A DNA stretch of 33,011 bases, taken from the NCBI GenBank assembly GCA_964579575.1, contig CAZOGL010000016.1, positions 1 to 33,011 of the forward strand, written 5' to 3'. Shown here piece by piece: positions 24,881 through 32,743 of the stretch. Source of the stretch: CAVEFW01 sp964579575 (lineage in GTDB: Bacteria; Actinomycetota; Coriobacteriia; Coriobacteriales; Eggerthellaceae). Under the pieces are notes generated by a model that saw nothing but the letters and a program-made list of their open reading frames with translations, had not been told where the DNA came from and made no database searches. The translations under genes and the position numbers were made by a program. Position 1 is the stretch's first letter. Each line of letters begins with the position of its first letter.

Positions 24881-24946
24881 AGAGAGCTATTTATAAAAGC
24901 CCTTAGTTTGAATTACTCCGAAGGGATAGAAGGGTTGGAGCATGCT

Positions 24947-25603
24947 ATGTCGCTTCTGGGTTATCTAAAAGGCGAAAGCCCTGGTATTTTCGCAAGTATT
25001 TCTCATGCATTGCGAGGCAAGGGCCACTATGGAGAATACTTAACCGAATATGCACTAAACCATAAAAACATCCCCGGACGCTTGGTTACCTATACCAATG
25101 TGCTAGTACCAAGGACAGGCGTAACGTCAACCTCAGAAATCGATGTATTAATGCTTCATGAAAAGGGAATATACCTTTTTGAGTCAAAGAACTATTCTGG
25201 TTGGGTTTTTGGATCTGAGGCGCAGCGCGAGTGGACGGTAAGTTATCAGGGAGGACGCAAAGAACGCTTTTACAACCCTGTAAAGCAAAATGCAACGCAC
25301 GTGAAGACTTTGGCAAAATGGCTCGGTATGCCTGCGGGCTTATTTCACTCCTACATTGTTTTTTCTGAGCGCTGTGAGTTGAAAAAGGTTCCTGAAGATA
25401 CGGAGGCTTTTTGTATTTTGCGTCGTCATCATTTGGTCCGTGATTTAAATAAAGACCTCGCAGGTAAAGAGATGATCTTTGATGAGGAAACGTTCAACGG
25501 CATAAAGCAAAAATTAGATGCGCTTTCGGACGCTTCTACAAAAGAGGCTATGAAAGAGCACATTGAAGAAGTCAAACGGGTAGTGAAAAAGTCAAAGAAG
25601 TAG
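24947..25603 (+). CDS. NERD-domain (nuclease-related) protein, C-terminus broken
   Basis: GGAG lies 6 nt before ATG 24947, which is preferred to the TTG at 24908; the protein has 218 residues. The NERD domain spans about residues 25-140: GKGHYGEYLTEYAL, then SEIDVLMLHEKGIYLFESKNYSGWVFGSE, which supplies the Asp and the Glu-x-Lys of a PD-(D/E)XK-like site. Residues 180-218 are charged and helical. Family members often end in a topoisomerase-type zinc ribbon. Here that part is present downstream but out of frame, so the gene is either damaged or carries assembly indels. A DNA-processing or defence role is suggested only by family and neighbourhood. Confidence 0.8.
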   Translation: MSLLGYLKGESPGIFASISHALRGKGHYGEYLTEYALNHKNIPGRLVTYTNVLVPRTGVTSTSEIDVLMLHEKGIYLFESKNYSGWVFGSEAQREWTVSYQGGRKERFYNPVKQNATHVKTLAKWLGMPAGLFHSYIVFSERCELKKVPEDTEAFCILRRHHLVRDLNKDLAGKEMIFDEETFNGIKQKLDALSDASTKEAMKEHIEEVKRVVKKSKK

Positions 25604-25760
25604 CGCATGAGGAGTTTGCCTTGTTTGCGGTGCAGAACTCAATCTTCGCCGCAGAAAACCTGATGGATGTGCAATTTGTGACTGTAACACGTACCCCAAG
25701 TGCACGAAAGGCGAGGAAACCAGTCGAGTGGGAAACAGGTTCTATACCCTTCCCATAGCT
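25604..25760 (+). pseudogene. Out-of-frame zinc-ribbon remnant of the NERD gene
   Basis: Reading from TGC at 25617, the frame gives C-L-V-C-G-A-E-L-N-L-R-R-R-K, then D-G-C-A-I-C and N-T-Y-P-K-C-T-K. This is the pattern of a topoisomerase-type zinc finger. The short link to the NERD gene reads VKEVAHEEF in another frame. At least two frame changes, near the A-rich 25590-25603 and the TTT at 25615-25617, would be needed to join the parts. Confidence 0.65.
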
Positions 25761-25769
25761 CTAATACTA

Positions 25770-25850
25770 AAAATACTTTATATTTCGTATATTGTGACTT
25801 TATAAAGTATATTGTACACTTAGCCGAAATGACATTCTGTAAAGTATTTT
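25770..25850 (+). promoter_or_regulatory. hipBA promoter with inverted-repeat operators
   Basis: A good promoter is present: TTGTGA (25792-25797), a 17-bp spacer and TACACT (25815-25820). Operators: ATACTTTATA (25773-25782) and TATAAAGTAT (25801-25810) are exact inverted copies, the second lying in the promoter spacer. AAAATACTTTA (25770-25780) has a further exact inverted copy TAAAGTATTTT at 25840-25850. GTATATTGT is also repeated directly 20 bp apart. HipB-type antitoxins bind such sites to repress their own operon. Confidence 0.75.
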
Positions 25851-25872
25851 GAATGTTGCGAATGAGGCTGTC

Positions 25873-26109
25873 ATGTGGACTAATGCATATTCATACGAAG
25901 ACATAGGGCAATTCTTGCGTGCAGCGCGCAGGGCACGCGGAATCACACAGACGCAAATGGCAAAAAAACTTGGCTTTTCTGCCGTGACTCTTTCTGCACT
26001 TGAAACTGGTAAAAACGTGTCCAGCGCCAAAGTGGAAAGTTATTTACAGATGCTTGGCTATCGCATGGTCATTGTTCCAAAAACCGCTCAGGTTGAGGTA
26101 AGCGAATGA
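25873..26109 (+). CDS. hipB: HipB-type antitoxin, Xre-family HTH repressor
   Basis: The preferred start is ATG 25873 (GAGG 5 nt upstream), giving 78 residues; a TTG at 25849 would add eight. The protein is essentially one helix-turn-helix: FLRAARRARGITQTQMAKKLGFSAVTLSALETGKN, with the typical second helix QTQMAKKLG and recognition helix SAVTLSALE. A short beta tail (YRMVIVPKTAQVEVSE) follows, as in HipB. It should bind the inverted repeats upstream and neutralise HipA. Its stop overlaps the hipA start (ATGA). Confidence 0.9.
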   Translation: MWTNAYSYEDIGQFLRAARRARGITQTQMAKKLGFSAVTLSALETGKNVSSAKVESYLQMLGYRMVIVPKTAQVEVSE

Positions 26110-27395
26110 GAACTCTTGACGTGTATTTAGGCGAAGACCTAATCGGTCATATTGTCGAAAATCGCAAAGGCGGTCGTTTCGAATACAGTGCAGATGTTGT
26201 AGCGCGCCTTGCCGGGCGCCCTGTTTTATCGTTGTCTTTTCCCGTTAAGGCACGTCCTTTTGGGGAGGGAAAAACTTCCAACTGGTTTAACGGATTGCTT
26301 CCCGAAGGGAACCGGCGCGACGAAGTGTGTCGCAGTTTAGGCGTTTCTGTATACGACTGGATTGGTCTACTTGCTGAAATTGGCTGGGAATGTGCCGGTG
26401 CTGTGCGCGTATTTGATCGTGACGGGGCACAACGGCGCATGTCTGAGTACAAGCAAATTTCCACTGCTGAACTAGCGGAAAGGCTCTCTACAATTTCGCA
26501 ACAAACTCCGCAGCCAGACAGTTCTCTTTTTCGCATGTCGCTTGGAGGATTTCAAGAAAAGCTGTGCGTTGCTATGTCTACCCTTCCTCAAAGTGCAGAA
26601 TCTGTTGAAGAAGTTGCCCATGTACGCGCTGAAGAAATTCTGTTGCCAGTTGGAGATGCGCCAAGCACTCATATACTCAAGCCTGAAAATTCAAGTGCTT
26701 ACCGTGGCGTTGCTGAATCGGAAGCGTGGGCTATGACAGCAGCAAGCTACGCGGCAAACGCTGCCCGCGTGGCATTGCTTGACATTAAGAACGCACCCGT
26801 AACGCTTGTTGTTGAGCGATTTGACAGGGAGCTTGTTAATGGACACAAATTTGCTAAGCGACTGCATCAGGAAGATGCTTGTCAGGCTCTAGGTCTTGAC
26901 CCGCACAATAAGTATGCCTCTACTGGTAAGCCTAAAGGAGACGACCCCACATACGCATCTATTGCCGCGCTTCTGCGCAAATTTTCGGTTGAACCAGAAC
27001 ATGAACTTTCGGAGCTGCTTCGCCAAGTGTTAGTAAATCTTGCCCTGGGGAATTGGGATGCGCACGCTAAAAATATCGCTTTGCTTTACCGTGAGCCCAT
27101 GGTGCCCGTTCTTGCCCCGCTTTACGACGTGGTGCCCATAGCCGAGGTGGAGCCGCGCACAGAATTTTTGTCCATGCGTATTAACGGACATATTCGGCCC
27201 GAACACGTTTCAGCTGTTGATGTTATTGCCGAAGCTGCTAGTTGGGGGGTTCCAACGGATGAGGCCCAATCGATTTTAAACGATGTGCTATCAAGGTTGA
27301 AAGATGGCGTCTATTTTGCGTCGAAAGTCTATCCACAAGCGGGAAAACGTCACAAAAAGGCAGTGCTCGGACGAATTGCGCAATTAAGTGAATGA
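26106..27395 (+). CDS. hipA: HipA-type serine/threonine kinase toxin
   Basis: This 429-residue protein has the usual HipA length and parts: an N-terminal subdomain (RTLDVYLGEDLIGHI, FNGLLPEGNRR), the loop S145-L-G-G-F-Q-E-K carrying the serine that is autophosphorylated in E. coli HipA, ATP-binding K192 (THILKPE), catalytic D318 in GNWDAHAKN and metal-binding D341 in PLYDVVP. All catalytic positions are present, so the kinase is probably active. Known HipA phosphorylates glutamyl-tRNA synthetase and induces dormancy; related ones hit other targets. A Gly-Asp-rich insertion around 285-300 (GKPKGDDPTYASIAALLRKFS) is typical. It overlaps hipB by 4 bp. Confidence 0.93.
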   Translation: MRTLDVYLGEDLIGHIVENRKGGRFEYSADVVARLAGRPVLSLSFPVKARPFGEGKTSNWFNGLLPEGNRRDEVCRSLGVSVYDWIGLLAEIGWECAGAVRVFDRDGAQRRMSEYKQISTAELAERLSTISQQTPQPDSSLFRMSLGGFQEKLCVAMSTLPQSAESVEEVAHVRAEEILLPVGDAPSTHILKPENSSAYRGVAESEAWAMTAASYAANAARVALLDIKNAPVTLVVERFDRELVNGHKFAKRLHQEDACQALGLDPHNKYASTGKPKGDDPTYASIAALLRKFSVEPEHELSELLRQVLVNLALGNWDAHAKNIALLYREPMVPVLAPLYDVVPIAEVEPRTEFLSMRINGHIRPEHVSAVDVIAEAASWGVPTDEAQSILNDVLSRLKDGVYFASKVYPQAGKRHKKAVLGRIAQLSE

Positions 27396-27684
27396 TTACG
27401 TACTTGCCTGCGCTGGGTGATTCCCTGAGACGGTTGGAAGATAAGCGCCGCAAACTGAAGAGAGTTGCCTTCTTTGCTCGTTCATTCAAAATAGATCACT
27501 TTTCCTAGTTCGGGTGTACAACCTGCGGTTATGATGGCTTAAAGACACATTTTTGACCCATGCACCTTCCTATACGCCTAATAAAATGACGCACTTGAAA
27601 AAAACAAAGCTCCGCGATAAAAAGCAATATGTTGCGCTAGAGAAACAACGCGTCACATCAGAAATGTAACGCGGCGCATGAGTT
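27396..27684. other. Intergenic region between hipA and the decayed ATP-binding gene
   Basis: No confident gene. A 27-codon frame (27586-27669) is Lys-rich and unrecognised. GCGTCACAT/ATGTAACGC (27650-27658, 27664-27672) is an inverted repeat with one mismatch and a 5-nt loop. The N-terminal DNA-binding half of the downstream gene is missing from this interval. Confidence 0.5.
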
Positions 27685-28732
27685 GTGAATCGCCGCGGTT
27701 CCGTTTCTTTTTATCGTTGCGAATCATTTGCCGCTCAAGTCGAAATCATTATTCCTGCTGCGACTGATGTGTTGGCAACAGATGTCCCAGGTTTCATTCA
27801 TATCGATGAGTATTACGACTTGCTTAATCTTAGACACGCTTCCGATATTGAATCTGCGATGATGCCTTTGATTGAGCAGGAATTGCTTAAAAAACAAGAT
27901 AACGGCAGATATACAATTACAAACTTAGGTGCGCTGCTTCTTGCCAAGAAGATGAGCGACTTTCCCGGTTTAAGAAAAAGACAACTTAGGGTTGTGCGTT
28001 TTGCTGGAACTGGAAACTACGAAATCATTGATGATAAGACTTATCCCGATGGATATGCTCTTGCTTTACGAAAAGCAGAGGAACATATCATGTCAATGAT
28101 TCCTTCTGGCGAGATGGTTGATGGAGCGTTGAGAGCTATTCGGTATGTTTATCCCCAGCGAGCCATTCGTGAGTTATTAACAAACGTAGTTATACATCAG
28201 GATCTTGCCGATGCTGGGTCAGGTCCAAGGGTAGATTTGTACGAAAACAGAATTTCATTCAGTAATCCTAGCGCGACCCTTATACCTGTTAGCAGAATTC
28301 TTAATGCGCAGTCTAAAACAAGAAACAATGGCTTGGTTGGTATACTGCGGCAAATGAATCTCTGTGAGGAAAGCGGTACAGGTTGGGACATTGTCATCGC
28401 GGCATGTGAGGCGCCACATTTGCCTTCTCCACAAATTGAAAGTGATGAAGAGCTAGGGACACGTGTTACTCTTTTTTTGCGGCTCAGCATATGACAGAAT
28501 GACAAAGCGTGAGCGTATGAATGCCTTGTACTGGCATGCATGTTTGATGTTTGCCAATGGTATGTCGATGAACAATCAGTCGTTGCGGGAAAGATTTGGG
28601 CTTGACAACCAGCGAAAGAATACGCTGGCTATGTCTCGACTCATTCGTGAATGCTGCGATGCCGGCTTGATAAAAGAAGAAGATGAAGAAGCAGGACCAA
28701 AAACTAAGCACTATGTTCCCAAATGGGCTTAG
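27685..28732 (+). pseudogene. Decayed AlbA/Schlafen-type ATP-binding transcriptional regulator-like gene
   Basis: The first reading frame (27685-28494) starts from a GTG and gives the middle and ATPase part: FIHIDEYYDLLNLRH, TITNLGALLLAKK, RAIRELLTNVVIHQDL (GHKL-type ATP site) and VDLYENRISFSNPS. It stops early. The next frame (to 28732) continues with the family's winged-helix tail (MNALYWHACLMFANGMSMNNQSLRERFGLDNQRKN, ending YVPKWA). The two parts join if one T is removed from the seven-T run at 28472-28478. The N-terminal AlbA_2 domain (about 170-200 residues) is absent. The gene is therefore 5'-truncated and frameshifted. Full-length members bind nucleic acid or take part in regulation and defence. 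Confidence 0.8.
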
Positions 28733-29068
28733 TTATTTATCACAGTTTATCAAATAGAAGGAACCTGTTGGGCCAACACCGTTATATGCAGGGCTTTTGT
28801 TGAATCTACAAGTGAGTTTTTCTTATCTTTGTGAATCATTGTATCTTGTGGGGTACTGCGTCTTGGAGCACGCAGTACGGTCTGCTCAAAAGCATTTTGA
28901 AAGAAAGCTAAAAGTGACGCGGTACCGACAATCAGGAAATGACGGTACCGCGATAGCTTACTATTCACAGTCCATGACATATTTCACGTGTGCCAAGAGC
29001 ATTCTATTTGGTTGTTATATTTCTTGCTCCAAGAGCAATTTAAAACTATCGATATGCGTTTGGTTGTC
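28733..29068. other. Intergenic region between convergent genes with strong hairpins
   Basis: No gene was found. Stem-loops: GTACTGCGT/ACGCAGTAC (28853-28861, 28870-28878; 8-nt loop), CAAAA/TTTTG (28887-28891, 28895-28899; 3-nt loop) and CGCGGTACCG/CGGTACCGCG (28918-28927, 28943-28952; 15-nt loop). None has a T-run on either strand, so these are not standard terminators. They could belong to a small RNA or a mobile-element remnant. Confidence 0.6.
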
Positions 29069-29835
29069 CTAGAATTCGTAGCCGTCTTCCCCCTTTAGGC
29101 CATTACCTTGCGTCATATCATGGCCATAATGTACAGGAATTGCTTTTCCGTTGCTAACGCGGAAATAATAGTATTTTGAATTATTAAATCCAGTTACGTT
29201 CAGCGTTCCGAAGCCTACAGAATATGTTCCTGTATTTGGTCCATAGTAGTAATAGCCATCACTATTGAATGCTTCTGCGGCGCTCTCCTCTTCAAATTCG
29301 CCGTCGTGAATATAAATGTTGTATTCATTAGTTACAAGCTTTCCAAGCGCAAAACTAGAAGAGCGATCTGTCCAATATCCTTGTAAATCATGTTCTACCT
29401 GCGAAGGTGATATATATTCACCAGAACCAAACTCGAGCGTTCCATTTGTGTATGTGTAAGGAATAATGCGTTTTTCAATTTCGCCGCTTGCTGCTATGGT
29501 AATTCCTGCACCTATTCCAGCAACCATCCTTTTATTGACGGGTTTNNNNNNNNNNNNNNNNNNNNNNNNNNNNNNNNNNNNNNNNNNNNNNNNNNNNNNN
29601 NNNNNNNNNNNNNNNNNNNNNNNNNNNNNNNNNNNNNNNNNNNNNCTGCTATGGTAATTCCTGCACCTATTCCAGCAACCATCCTTTTATTGACGGGTTT
29701 CTTTTGCTCTTTTGCAACCTCTTCTTCAACTGTGTTTGGTTTTATGGTGCTGGTTGCGTCTTTCGGTGTTTCTTGTGAGACTTGCTTTGCAGAAAACGTT
29801 TCTTGATTGCTGTTACCTTGAGCGCCGTTTGTCAT
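29069..29835 (-). CDS. Small membrane-anchored or exported protein of unknown function (split by assembly gap)
   Basis: AGGGAG precedes ATG 29835 by about 9 nt. The interval contains 100 Ns (29546-29645) flanked by identical 55-bp copies (29491-29545, 29646-29700). Removing one copy and the Ns leaves an open frame of exactly 203 codons, so the gene is intact. The N-terminal 51 residues are polar and Gln/Lys/Glu-rich. They are followed by a short hydrophobic stretch (MVAGIGAGITIAA), then a soluble domain rich in Tyr, Gly and Asn (YYYYGPNTGTYSVGFGTLNVTGFNNSKYYYFRVSNG) that looks like a beta-rich extracellular domain. I do not recognise the family. A palindromic site lies upstream. Confidence 0.75.
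29546..29645. other. Assembly gap 5 (100 N), flanked by identical 55-bp sequence
   Basis: The same 55-bp duplication length as at gap 4 points to a fixed overlap length in the assembler, not to real repeats. Confidence 0.9.
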
Positions 29836-29871
29836 GGTGCTTTACTCCCTGTTTAAATTGCTTACAAACTT

Positions 29872-29918
29872 GGGAACTTGACGTATACGTCAAGTTCCCT
29901 TACACAAGGTAAGGGAAC
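29872..29918. promoter_or_regulatory. 28-bp perfect palindrome with an overlapping hairpin
   Basis: 29872-29899 is a perfect palindrome with half-site GGGAACTTGACGTA. Its right end also forms GTTCCCTTAC/GTAAGGGAAC (29894-29903, 29909-29918; 5-nt loop). GGGAAC thus occurs three times, and two mutually exclusive structures are possible. The site is 37-83 bp upstream of the ATG at 29835 (minus strand) and upstream of the antitoxin fragment (plus strand), so it may be an operator for either. Confidence 0.7.
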
Positions 29919-29932
29919 TCACTACCTTTTAA

Positions 29933-30061
29933 TTTGATTATGAGCAGCCAAATGAAGAAAGCCTTGGGGCAATTCGCGAGGCAGAAGAAATGATGCGTAC
30001 AGGAAAAGAGCGTAGTTTTACCAACGTTCATGATTTAATTGAAGCCGCTCTAAATGAATAA
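29933..30061 (+). pseudogene. C-terminal fragment of a DinJ/RelB-type antitoxin
   Basis: A stop codon (29930-29932) is followed by a frame without a proper start that reads EESLGAIREAEEMMRTGKE, then RSFTNVHDLIEAALNE and a stop. This is the usual C-terminal pattern of DinJ/RelB antitoxins (toxin-binding helix, then a T-x-V-x-D/E-x-I segment). The N-terminal ribbon-helix-helix part is missing. No RelE or YafQ toxin follows. Confidence 0.55.
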
Positions 30062-30215
30062 TCGCCTAGAAGGTGCCTTCGTAAGTGAGACAGCTTGGCT
30101 TGTAGAGTTCTATAAACGTTTTCCTTTATCCACGCGGGAACTTCTTGAGTTTTGTTTTCACCACCATGCATTTTCCACTCACCGCCTTTGGCCTTTTGCA
30201 AGCTGCATTACGTAA
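30054..30215 (+). CDS. Small open frame overlapping the antitoxin fragment (function unknown)
   Basis: ATG 30054 overlaps the stop of the antitoxin fragment and gives 53 codons (MNNRLEGAFVSETAWLVEFY at the start). The position is where a toxin gene would begin, but the product does not resemble a RelE-type toxin. It may be a chance frame or a residue of a lost gene. Confidence 0.25.
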   Translation: MNNRLEGAFVSETAWLVEFYKRFPLSTRELLEFCFHHHAFSTHRLWPFASCIT

Positions 30216-30219
30216 TGCA
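30204..30219. repeat. 16-bp perfect palindrome
   Basis: TGCATTACGTAATGCA, between the small open frame and the convergent end of the exporter gene. It has no loop, so it is more like a protein-binding or insertion-junction site than a terminator. Confidence 0.6.
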
Positions 30220-30257
30220 AGAAATCTACGAGATTCGCAAGAGCAAAGCCAGCGTTG

Positions 30258-31661
30258 CTATTGTCTTGCCTTTTTCCCTGTAAATACGCCCAAGATGCAC
30301 AACACACCCACGGCGGAAATTGCCAACAACACATAGAGAGAAGTGCTTGTGCCCGCTACCGTTCCGGCAACCAAGTCGCTCGCATTGGTGGTTTGGGAGG
30401 CGTTGACGATCGAGGTGCATACGGCGGTGCCCAATGCGCCACCAAGCTGCTGCAACGTGGTGAATGAGGCGTTGCCGTCGGTTTTTAGGTCTTCCGGGAG
30501 AAAACCCAAGCCGCAGGTCATGGAGTTGGATGACGAAAGCCCCTGGCAAATAGGTACCAAGATGTAGATCGCCATCAGCACCCAAGGCTCGCTTCCGAGG
30601 GCAAGGCAAACGTAGAAAACCATGGCGCCAAGCAGGAATAACGAGCCCAGGGTAAGCGGACGACGCGCACCCAGGAGATCCAGAATGCGACCGCCCATGG
30701 GAGTCAGCACGACACCGACGATGCACCCAGGCAAAAGCAAACACCCAGCGTCGAAGGCGTTTTGCCCACATACCACTTGCCCGTAGTAAGGCAGCAAGTA
30801 GCCAAGTCCCAAGACAACGGCTTGCAACAACACTGCGTATATGAGGCACAAAACGAACTTGCGATTACGAAAAATGTCGATGCGGATAAGCGGGCTATCG
30901 CTTCTTTTGGACGTGACGCAAAACGCGGCGAGTAATGCAATGGCTGCCCCTAGCAACCCAAGGACTTTCACGCTAAGCCATCCGTCGGTGCTGGCAGCGT
31001 TGGCTGCGAATACCAGGCAGGAGAAGCCGGCGGCAAGCGCGATGAACTGCACTGCGCTGAACTTGACGGATTGGGTTTCGCTTACTTGGCGAATGGCGTA
31101 AACGCCGGCTATAAGGGAAATGATCAAAAGCGGCATGAGGGCCCAAAAAATGGTGCGCCAACCCCATGTTGTGACGATGTAGCCACCTGCTGAGGGGCCC
31201 ACGGCAGGCGCTAAAGCGGTGACCAGCGTGGCAATCGACATAATCGTGCCCATGTGGTCGAACGGGGCTTGTTCTACGACGATGTTGAACATCAGGGGCA
31301 AAGCCAAACCCGTCCCCACTCCTTGAACGACGCGCCCCAAGACGAGCATCCAAAACGCGGATGCAGCGCCGCAACACAGTGTGCCTGCAATGAACAGGCA
31401 AATGGCGGCAAGGAACAGGGTCTTAGTGTGGAAACGGCGCTTCAGCAGGGACGATAGCGGCATGATGGCGGTAAGTACAAGCAGATATCCCGTGGTAACC
31501 CATTGTACGAGACCCGTGCTCACGTTGAATTCGCTCATCAACGAGGGAAACGTGACGTTCATGGCCGTCTCGACGACTACGCCTGAAAACGACATAAGAC
31601 CGCATGCGGCAATCGAAAGAATAAGCTTTGCGTCAATGCGTCGCTGAAAGGTTTCCACCAT
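30258..31661 (-). CDS. MFS multidrug exporter, DHA2 (EmrB/QacA-like)
   Basis: The start ATG 31661 is preceded by GGAAG about 10 nt upstream; the protein has 467 residues. About fourteen hydrophobic segments fit the 14-helix DHA2 drug:proton antiporters. The antiporter motif C is seen in helix 5 (TALAPAVGPSAGG), preceded by the helix 4 segment LVLGRVVQGVGTGLALPLM. An early VETAMNVTFPSLMSEFNVS segment is the family's first-helix motif (usually D-x-T-V-V-N-V-A-L-P), here with ETAMNVTFP. It exports hydrophobic or cationic compounds using the proton gradient. No regulator gene is adjacent. Confidence 0.92.
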   Translation of the reverse strand: MVETFQRRIDAKLILSIAACGLMSFSGVVVETAMNVTFPSLMSEFNVSTGLVQWVTTGYLLVLTAIMPLSSLLKRRFHTKTLFLAAICLFIAGTLCCGAASAFWMLVLGRVVQGVGTGLALPLMFNIVVEQAPFDHMGTIMSIATLVTALAPAVGPSAGGYIVTTWGWRTIFWALMPLLIISLIAGVYAIRQVSETQSVKFSAVQFIALAAGFSCLVFAANAASTDGWLSVKVLGLLGAAIALLAAFCVTSKRSDSPLIRIDIFRNRKFVLCLIYAVLLQAVVLGLGYLLPYYGQVVCGQNAFDAGCLLLPGCIVGVVLTPMGGRILDLLGARRPLTLGSLFLLGAMVFYVCLALGSEPWVLMAIYILVPICQGLSSSNSMTCGLGFLPEDLKTDGNASFTTLQQLGGALGTAVCTSIVNASQTTNASDLVAGTVAGTSTSLYVLLAISAVGVLCILGVFTGKKARQ

Positions 31662-31757
31662 AGACCACTTCTTCCATTTTTTTTGGGGACACATGGACTA
31701 TAGGGGAATGTTTACCTGTTTTGTCAGGATTTCGGTGGAAATTTCGGAAGGGCCTGA

Positions 31758-32672
31758 TTGTCAAACCCGAAACGGTTCAAGGAAACGCCCGAGCTCCCAA
31801 GAGGCTGCAGAACCGACGAATATGCCCTCTTTACAGGAATGACCTTCGCTCAGTATTACGACCCGCAAGGGTCTTGGCCATATTTTGGTGAGGTCTTGCG
31901 GGCAACGTCGACCGACATGTTCATGGTATATGGACAACCCGTGCTTGACCCCTCGATTTTGCTTCGTCCTTTTCAGGTCGGGTTCCTGTTTCTCGGGCTT
32001 TCGCGAGGCCTCTCGTTCTATTGGTCGGCGCGTCTGATTGCCTTGTTCATGGCGTCTTTCGAGTTTGGAAGAATGATTACGGGCGACAAAAGAGGGCTTT
32101 CGCTTGCCTATGCGTCGCTTGTTGCTCTTGCTCCGGCTGTTTCTTGGTGGTTTTCGATTAACAGCCTGGTCGAGATGATCATCTGCATCAGCGTAATCGC
32201 GGTTTGTTTCAATCTGTACGTCCAGGAGGGGAGTGTCTGGGCTAAGAGCAAGAAGAGGCGCATATTGCTTATTGTTGTGTGCGCGTATACGTGCCTCGTG
32301 TTCGTTTTCAGCGTGTATCCGGCATGGCAGGTCCCCCTTGCCTACGTGCTGCTCGCCGTGATCATCGCTTTGGCCGTCTCTCATCGCAGCACGCTTTGGC
32401 AGGTGCTCGACCCAAGCGGCGAGTCGAAGGTCGAATGGAACCGCTATGCCCATCTGCCCTGCACGATCGTCTCCGAAAGCATTGGTCACAGCTTCACCGT
32501 GACACAACTTGATTCGATCGCTATCTCTTTGACATTGTCCGATTTAGATAAGCTAGGCGTTAGCTATATCGTCACGAATGAGAAGCCCGCTTTGTCTGAA
32601 GAAGAGATGGCCCGTTTGACCACGATATCAGTTTGCGGCGACTACACGATCTATAAGCTCGAAAGCCAGTGA
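31758..32672 (+). pseudogene. Remnant of a large polytopic membrane protein, 5'-truncated and internally deleted
   Basis: The frame opens at a TTG with no ribosome site, just after a stop, and reads 304 residues. Residues about 20-210 carry RTDEYALFTGMTFAQYYDPQGSWPYF, RPFQVGFLFLGLSRGLSFYW and roughly six hydrophobic segments, as in the N-terminal part of large (about 700-900 residue) YfhO-like membrane proteins of this group. From about residue 215 it passes abruptly to a soluble segment (HLPCTIVSESIGHSF, GVSYIVTNEKPALSEEEM) that looks like the extracellular C-terminal domain. An internal deletion near 32390-32430 is inferred. Confidence 0.55.
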
Positions 32673-32743
32673 GAGCATAGTGTGCAGTTAGGCAGCGCGC
32701 GGGTAGGCGGCTAGAAAGTGTGTGGTTCTAATGCGCGCGCAAG

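Larger units (their letters stand above)
24238..24946. other. Gene-free 0.7 kb region with structured repeats
   Basis: No convincing gene occurs here. It holds a perfect 12-bp palindrome GGGATTAATCCC (24356-24367), the inverted 41-bp repeat element (24383-24639), related T/G-rich blocks around 24285-24380, and the promoter of the NERD gene. Small reading frames of 77 and 96 codons on the minus strand simply translate the repeats. Confidence 0.6.
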
